NCBI GenBank assembly: GCA_019422485.1 | Contig: JAHZDG010000011.1 | Span: 17,792-36,640, forward strand | Direction: 5' to 3' | DNA: 18,849 nt | DNA from: Alistipes sp. | Lineage (GTDB): Bacteria > Bacteroidota > Bacteroidia > Bacteroidales > Rikenellaceae | Shown: piece by piece, positions 14,783 to 18,849 of the stretch | Numbering within the stretch: the first letter of the stretch is position 1 | How the letters are laid out: each line of letters opens with the position of its first letter | Translations under genes and position numbers: made by a program | Notes under the pieces: model-generated | Told to the model about the DNA's origin: nothing | Database searches by the model: none | Seen by the model: only the letters and a program-made list of their open reading frames with translations

Positions 14783-15766
14783 ATGAAAACCCGAATCCTT
14801 CTAAACACCGCTCTGGGGATCACCCTTTTATATCTTTTCGCACCGGAGGGGAAAGCCCTTCCGCCTCAGGAAATTCCCCGTGCCGACCGCAACATCAAAG
14901 TGCAGGTCGCCGACACGATCAAAGCCGATTTGGGCGAAGGAGCCATCTGGCACCCCTTGCGTAAAACCCTGTTTTGGGTCGACATCACCGGACAACGACT
15001 ATATGAACTGATCCCGGCCCAACGACGATGCAACCGATGGGATTTCGAATCTTTGCTGTCGACCGTCGTACCGGAAAGCGACTCGACCGTCGTCATCGCG
15101 CTGGCCGATCATATCGAACGTTTCAACCTCCGCTCCCAACACCGGGATACCCTCGCTCTCATTCCCGTTCACGACGGGAGACTCCGGTGTAACGACGGGA
15201 AATGCGATCCGGCCGGACGCCTCTGGGTCGGCACCATGGCCCGCGACGGCAGCCCCGAAGAAGGCACCCTATACAGCATCGAGCCCGATGGAGAGATAAC
15301 CGTACAGATCGGCAGCGTATCGATCTCCAACGGCATCGTCTGGAGCGCCGACCGCACTACGATGTACTACATCGACACCCCGACCCGTCAGGTATGCCGC
15401 TATCGCTACGACGAGGAGAGCGGACGCATCAGTTTCGAAGAGGTCTCGATCATCGTACCCGAAGCCTGGGGAACCCCCGACGGCATGACCATCGACCGCA
15501 ACGGCAAACTCTGGATCGCACACTGGGGCGGTCAGGGCGTCTACCAATGGGATCCCGACTCGGGCGAATTGATCCGGCGCATTGCCGTACCGGCCCTCAA
15601 CGTCACCTCCTGCGCCTTCGGAGGCGAGCGCCTGGACACCCTCTACATCACGACCGCAACCAGCTCGGCAAGCGACTCGACAGACTTCCCGCTGAGCGGA
15701 AGTCTGTTCGTCTGCAAACCGGGCGTGCAGGGAGTAAAAGCCCACTTTTTCGGCAAAAAAAATTAA
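14783..15766 (+). CDS. Exported SMP-30/gluconolactonase-like protein
   Basis: A 327-residue six-bladed beta-propeller of the SMP-30/gluconolactonase/LRE-like family, whose members hydrolyse sugar lactones using a divalent metal. A signal peptide covers about residues 1-25 (KALPP around the cut), placing it in the periplasm. The metal ligands are recognisable: Glu52 in LGEGAIWHP, Asn183 in ISNGIVWS and Asp233 in GTPDGMTID. RCNDGKCDPAGRLWVGTM at 135-152 is the substrate-site block. The length is normal and the start at ATG 14783 gives the signal peptide. The actual lactone or other substrate is not predictable. It ends in TAA within an A/T-rich stretch and is followed by the mce promoter. Confidence 0.9.
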   Translation: MKTRILLNTALGITLLYLFAPEGKALPPQEIPRADRNIKVQVADTIKADLGEGAIWHPLRKTLFWVDITGQRLYELIPAQRRCNRWDFESLLSTVVPESDSTVVIALADHIERFNLRSQHRDTLALIPVHDGRLRCNDGKCDPAGRLWVGTMARDGSPEEGTLYSIEPDGEITVQIGSVSISNGIVWSADRTTMYYIDTPTRQVCRYRYDEESGRISFEEVSIIVPEAWGTPDGMTIDRNGKLWIAHWGGQGVYQWDPDSGELIRRIAVPALNVTSCAFGGERLDTLYITTATSSASDSTDFPLSGSLFVCKPGVQGVKAHFFGKKN

Positions 15767-15774
15767 AAATTAAT

Positions 15775-15805
15775 CTTGAAAAGTCCGGAATTACCCTTAC
15801 TTTTG
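15775..15805 (+). promoter_or_regulatory. Promoter of the mce-mmd cluster
   Basis: CTTG at 15775-15778 (one mismatch), a 19-nt spacer, then TACTTTTG at 15798-15805, matching TAnnTTTG. It leaves a leader of a little over 110 nt before mce. Confidence 0.75.
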
Positions 15806-15927
15806 TAGGATTCCGTGCCGGAAGTATGTTTTCTCTCGACAACAAGCTGATTCAAAATGTGTTGTCCCCGAAACAAGCCCGTGCGAAAATTACGCTGAAA
15901 CTAAATAAACCAAATCATATCAAAAAG

Positions 15928-16341
15928 ATGAAACCGACTCATATCGAACACTTGGGCATTGCCGTAAAAAGCCTCGACACTGCCATTCCCATGTGGGAAA
16001 AACTGTTGGGAACCAAATGCTACAGCATCGAAGAAGTAGCTGAACAGAAAGTCCGTACGGCCTTCCTGAAAATCGGTCAAACCAAAATCGAATTGCTCGA
16101 ATCGACCGCCGAAGACGGCCCGATCGCTAAATTCATCGAAAAGAAAGGCGAAGGCATCCAACACGTTGCATTTGCCGTAGAAGGCATCGAAGATACCCTG
16201 GCTGAATGCGAAGCTGCCGGTATCCGCCTGATCGACACCACCCCGCGTAAAGGCGCCGAAGGCCTGACCATCGCCTTCCTGCACCCCAAATCAACGGGCG
16301 GCGTATTGACCGAGCTCTGCGAAGACAAAAACAACAAATAG
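15928..16341 (+). CDS. mce: Methylmalonyl-CoA epimerase
   Basis: Interconverts the R and S forms of methylmalonyl-CoA, linking the B12-dependent mutase to the decarboxylase encoded next door. The 137-residue product is a two-module VOC-fold protein: IEHLGIAVKSLD with metal ligand His8, KIELLE with Glu55 at the second ligand position, GEGIQHVAFAVE with His79, and GGVLTELCE with Glu129. FIEKKGEGIQH at 69-79 is a family signature. The frame is open upstream, including an ATG at 15824 that would add about 35 residues. I chose ATG 15928 because MKPTHIEHLG matches the family start and an A-rich Bacteroidetes-type leader precedes it. It ends in TAG. mmdA follows after 137 nt. Confidence 0.95.
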   Translation: MKPTHIEHLGIAVKSLDTAIPMWEKLLGTKCYSIEEVAEQKVRTAFLKIGQTKIELLESTAEDGPIAKFIEKKGEGIQHVAFAVEGIEDTLAECEAAGIRLIDTTPRKGAEGLTIAFLHPKSTGGVLTELCEDKNNK

Positions 16342-16348
16342 TCAAATC

Positions 16349-16385
16349 TTTCGGAGCCACCGGCCTGAGGGCCCCTGGCTCCGAA
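16349..16385 (+). other. Stem-loop between mce and mmdA
   Basis: TTCGGAGCCA (16350-16359) pairs with TGGCTCCGAA (16376-16385), a 10-bp perfect outer stem. The 16-nt interior holds GGCC and GGCC-type pairing around TGAG. It lies just after the mce stop. There is no T-run, so partial attenuation or mRNA stabilisation is more likely than full termination. Confidence 0.6.
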
Positions 16386-16478
16386 CCTATTTTGCCGCCG
16401 ACCCCCAGCGATCGCACGCGCTGCCAGGTCCCAAGCGGCTATGAGGACAACACTAACTTTTGAATCCGACATCATACA

Positions 16479-18041
16479 ATGAGCAATATTCAGACTAAAG
16501 TCAAAGAATTGATCGACTTTCGCGAACAAGCCAAACTGGGCGGCGGTCAAAAGCGTATCGACTCGCAGCACCGTAAAGGCAAAATGACGGCCCGCGAACG
16601 TATTGCCATGTTCCTGGACGAAGGCTCGTTCGAAGAATTCGACATGTTCGTTACCCACCGCAGCCACAACTTCGGTATCGATAAAGAAAAATATTTCGGC
16701 GATGGGGTCATCACCGGTTACGGAACCGTCAACGGACGACTGGTATACGTCTTCTCACAAGACTTTACCGTATTCGGCGGTTCGCTTTCGGAAACCTTCG
16801 CCGCCAAAATCTGCAAGGTCATGGATATGGCCATGCGCAACGGTGCCCCGCTGATCGGTATCAACGACTCGGGTGGCGCCCGTATTCAGGAAGGGGTGAA
16901 CAGCCTTTCGGGTTACACCGAAATCTTCCAACGCAACATTCTGGCTTCGGGGGTTATTCCTCAGATCTCCGTGATCTTCGGTCCCTGCGCCGGCGGTGCC
17001 GTTTACTCGCCTGCCCTGACCGACTTCATCCTCATGAGCCAGGGTACGAGCTACATGTTCGTCACCGGCCCGAAAGTGGTGAAAACCGTTACCGGTGAAG
17101 AAGTAAGCCAGGAACAACTCGGGGGCGCTTCGGTACATGCAGCCAAGAGCGGCGTAGCCCACTTCATGGTTCAGTCCGAAGAAGAAGGTCTCGAAATCGT
17201 CCGCAAACTGCTGAGCTACATTCCTTCCAACAACATGGAAGATGCTCCTATGGCCGTCTGCACCGATGCCATCGACCGTCTGGAAGATTCGCTCAACGAA
17301 ATCATCCCCGACAACCCCAACAAACCCTATGACGTCAAAGAAGTCATCCGCGCTATCGTGGACAACGGCGAATTCCTGGAAAGCCAACAGCAATATGCCC
17401 AGAATATCGTCACCTGCTTCGCCCGTTTCAACGGCCAGAGCGTAGGGATCATCGCCAACCAGCCGAAATTCATGGCCGGGGTGCTGGACATCAACGCTTC
17501 GCGTAAAGCGGCCCGTTTCGTTCGCTTCTGCGACGCCTTCAACATTCCGATCGTGACGCTGGTGGACGTTCCCGGCTTCCTGCCCGGTACGAGCCAGGAA
17601 TACGGCGGGATCATTATCCATGGGGCCAAACTGCTGTTCGCTTACGGCGAAGCTACCGTTCCCAAAGTCACCGTCATTCTGCGTAAAGCCTACGGGGGTG
17701 CTTATTGCGTGATGAGCTCCAAACACCTGCGTGGCGACCTGAACTACGCTTGGCCGACGGCCGAAATCGCCGTAATGGGTCCCAAAGGGGCTATCGAAGT
17801 TCTCTCTTCCAAAGAGATCGCAGCCATTGAAGATCCTGAAAAACAGGCCGCCTTCATCGCTGAAAAAGAAGCCGAATACCGCGACAAATTCGCCAATCCG
17901 TATGTGGCTGCCCAATATGGCTACATCGACGACGTGATCGAACCGCGCAACACCCGTTTCCGCGTGATCCGCGCCTTGCAGTCGCTGGCCACCAAACGTC
18001 TGCAGAATCCGGCTAAAAAACATTCGAATATTCCTCTGTAA
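16479..18041 (+). CDS. mmdA: Methylmalonyl-CoA decarboxylase alpha subunit (acyl-CoA carboxyltransferase)
   Basis: A 520-residue carboxyltransferase that moves the carboxyl group of (S)-methylmalonyl-CoA to biotin, giving propionyl-CoA. The two crotonase-like halves are clear: the N-terminal oxyanion regions NDSGGARIQEGV at 129-140 and GPCAGGAVYSPALTDF at 168-183, the C-terminal LVDVPGFLPGTSQEYGGII and RKAYGGAYCVMSSKHL blocks, and the family ending KHSNIPL. Sequence alone does not separate it from propionyl-CoA carboxylase beta. The decarboxylase reading rests on the neighbours: epimerase upstream, an OadG-like membrane subunit and a separate biotin carrier downstream, and no biotin carboxylase. 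It ends in TAA 12 nt before the next gene. Confidence 0.92.
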   Translation: MSNIQTKVKELIDFREQAKLGGGQKRIDSQHRKGKMTARERIAMFLDEGSFEEFDMFVTHRSHNFGIDKEKYFGDGVITGYGTVNGRLVYVFSQDFTVFGGSLSETFAAKICKVMDMAMRNGAPLIGINDSGGARIQEGVNSLSGYTEIFQRNILASGVIPQISVIFGPCAGGAVYSPALTDFILMSQGTSYMFVTGPKVVKTVTGEEVSQEQLGGASVHAAKSGVAHFMVQSEEEGLEIVRKLLSYIPSNNMEDAPMAVCTDAIDRLEDSLNEIIPDNPNKPYDVKEVIRAIVDNGEFLESQQQYAQNIVTCFARFNGQSVGIIANQPKFMAGVLDINASRKAARFVRFCDAFNIPIVTLVDVPGFLPGTSQEYGGIIIHGAKLLFAYGEATVPKVTVILRKAYGGAYCVMSSKHLRGDLNYAWPTAEIAVMGPKGAIEVLSSKEIAAIEDPEKQAAFIAEKEAEYRDKFANPYVAAQYGYIDDVIEPRNTRFRVIRALQSLATKRLQNPAKKHSNIPL

Positions 18042-18053
18042 ACCCGATCGACT

Positions 18054-18383
18054 ATGGCAATGCTAACAATCGCATGGGGTTGGCCGGAGATCCTGAACGT
18101 GGCTCTCATCGGCTTCCTGCTGGTAGTAGTTATTCTGTTGTTACTGGTGGGAATTATGAAACTGTTCGGGATGATTTTCACCTACCAACGCAGCAAAACT
18201 CCGGTCACCGAACAGGAACTGCGTGTGGAAGAAATCGCAGCGATCACAACCGCGCTGGCTCTCTATACCCACGAACTCCATGACCACGAAACCGAGGTAC
18301 TGACGATCCAGCAGATCAAACGTATCTACTCCCCGTGGAACTCGAAGATCCACGGCTTAACTCAGATACCTAATAAAAAATAA
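18054..18383 (+). CDS. OadG-like small membrane subunit of the decarboxylase pump
   Basis: A 109-residue protein with one strong transmembrane helix at about residues 14-36 (leucine/valine/isoleucine-rich) and a soluble C-terminal part, matching the OadG/MmdD family that holds the carboxyltransferase and the membrane beta subunit of Na+-transporting decarboxylases together. The C-terminal half (EEIAAITTALALYTHELHD at about 61-79) is a helical segment of the type seen in Bacteroidetes OadG proteins. It sits 12 nt after mmdA and 9 nt before the biotin carrier gene, so it is a tight operon member. Small size and low complexity make the assignment depend partly on context. Confidence 0.82.
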   Translation: MAMLTIAWGWPEILNVALIGFLLVVVILLLLVGIMKLFGMIFTYQRSKTPVTEQELRVEEIAAITTALALYTHELHDHETEVLTIQQIKRIYSPWNSKIHGLTQIPNKK

Positions 18384-18392
18384 GGACCTACC

Positions 18393-18849
18393 ATGAAACA
18401 ATACGGATTGAAAGTAAACGGCCATCAATACGATGTGATGGTGAAAGATATTAACAAGGAGATGACGATGGCTGAAGTGGTCGTCAACGGAGAAACCTAT
18501 CAGGTGGAAATCTCCGGGGTCAAAGGTAAAGCCACTTCGAAACCCCATGTAGCTGCTGCTCCGGGAACTTCGGCCACGACCGTTACTCCCTCGACCTCCA
18601 ACCCGTCGGTTCCCCGGGCTGCCGCTCCGTCGGCTGGCGCAGGAGCCGCCATCAAGTGTCCGCTGCCGGGTACCATCCTCAACATCAAAGTGAAAGTCGG
18701 CGACACCGTGTCGGTAGGTCAAACCCTGATCGTACTGGAAGCCATGAAAATGGAAAACAACATCGATGCCGATCGCAGCGGGGTGGTAAAACAGATCCTC
18801 GTTCAACAAGGAGCTACGGTGTTGGAAGGCGATAACCTTATCATTATTG
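18393..18849 (+). CDS. mmdC: Biotin carboxyl carrier protein, C-terminus cut by window edge
   Basis: The biotin-bearing subunit that shuttles carboxyl groups from the carboxyltransferase to the membrane decarboxylase. 152 codons are present and the frame is open at the edge. An N-terminal domain (1-44) is followed by an Ala/Pro/Thr/Ser-rich flexible linker (about 45-87) and the biotinyl domain beginning CPLPGTI at 89-95. Lys119 in EAMKMEN is the biotinylation site. Only the last few residues should be missing. AAGGA stands before the ATG. The same small family also serves acetyl- and propionyl-CoA carboxylases; the operon favours the decarboxylase. Confidence 0.9.
   Translation, partial: MKQYGLKVNGHQYDVMVKDINKEMTMAEVVVNGETYQVEISGVKGKATSKPHVAAAPGTSATTVTPSTSNPSVPRAAAPSAGAGAAIKCPLPGTILNIKVKVGDTVSVGQTLIVLEAMKMENNIDADRSGVVKQILVQQGATVLEGDNLIII

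Noticed and set aside
15202..15927. Fusion of a long upstream frame to mce
   Set aside because: The upstream part overlaps the SMP-30-like gene in another frame and is Arg/His/Pro-rich nonsense; the VOC-fold protein begins at 15928.
16755..18023. A 422-codon minus-strand open frame opposite mmdA
   Set aside because: Antisense shadow of the biased mmdA codons; Phe/His/Asp-rich and without motifs.
1..18849. CRISPR arrays, insertion sequences, att sites or phage genes
   Set aside because: No regularly spaced repeats, transposase or integrase motifs, or terminal inverted repeats were seen; every sizeable frame is a chromosomal gene or a shadow of one.

Overview
The window reads as a stretch of chromosome from a member of the Bacteroidota, most likely an anaerobic gut-type Bacteroidales. 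The grounds are the promoter grammar (TTTG, a 19-nt spacer, then TAnnTTTG, seen cleanly upstream of rplU, a tRNA-Leu and a thioredoxin-like gene), the Bacteroidetes-style trigger factor, ClpX and dihydroorotase sequences, and a propionate-forming methylmalonyl-CoA decarboxylase cluster. By eye the base composition is moderately GC-rich, which would suit a Rikenellaceae/Alistipes-like lineage, but genus is not provable from this sequence. No mobile element, CRISPR array or phage gene is visible; it is mostly core and metabolic DNA.

Layout. 1-327 (-): methylglyoxal synthase, cut by the left edge. 602-2475 (-): a translationally coupled pair, a DUF4286-like small protein and a secreted GH31-family glycosidase. 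2767-3473 (+): rplU-rpmA with a textbook promoter and a bidirectional terminator. 3493-5139 (-): dinB (TTG start) and a small membrane-anchored protein of unknown function. 5312-6129 (+): nadE and its terminator. 6265-7821 (-): a COG2509-type FAD-dependent dehydrogenase. 7980-10061 (+): a polyprenol-phosphate-mannose-synthase-like GT2 and a dihydroorotase. 10109-10278 (+): tRNA-Leu(UAG) with its own promoter and terminator. 10312-13834 (+): tig-clpP-clpX, the chaperone/protease cluster. 14046-14513 (-): a thioredoxin-fold protein without cysteines in its active-site motif. 14783-15766 (+): a secreted SMP-30/gluconolactonase-like protein. 15928-18849 (+): mce, mmdA, an OadG-like subunit and a biotin carrier protein cut by the right edge. 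Together these epimerise methylmalonyl-CoA and decarboxylate it to propionyl-CoA, probably coupled to Na+ export by a beta subunit lying beyond the window.

The most notable feature is clpX. Its reading frame is broken by an in-frame TAG at 13694-13696, just after the sensor-2 GARGLR motif, yet the same frame continues for 45 well-conserved ClpX codons to a TAA. Five other genes here end in TAG, so genome-wide recoding of UAG is unlikely. The amber is therefore a recent nonsense mutation, a consensus error, or a read-through or split-protein arrangement. Second-rank oddities are the SQPS motif replacing CxxC in the thioredoxin-like protein, a Gln in place of the first metal-binding His of the dihydroorotase, and strong intergenic stem-loops without U-tracts at tig/clpP and mce/mmdA. 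I saw no clearly new multi-gene system.
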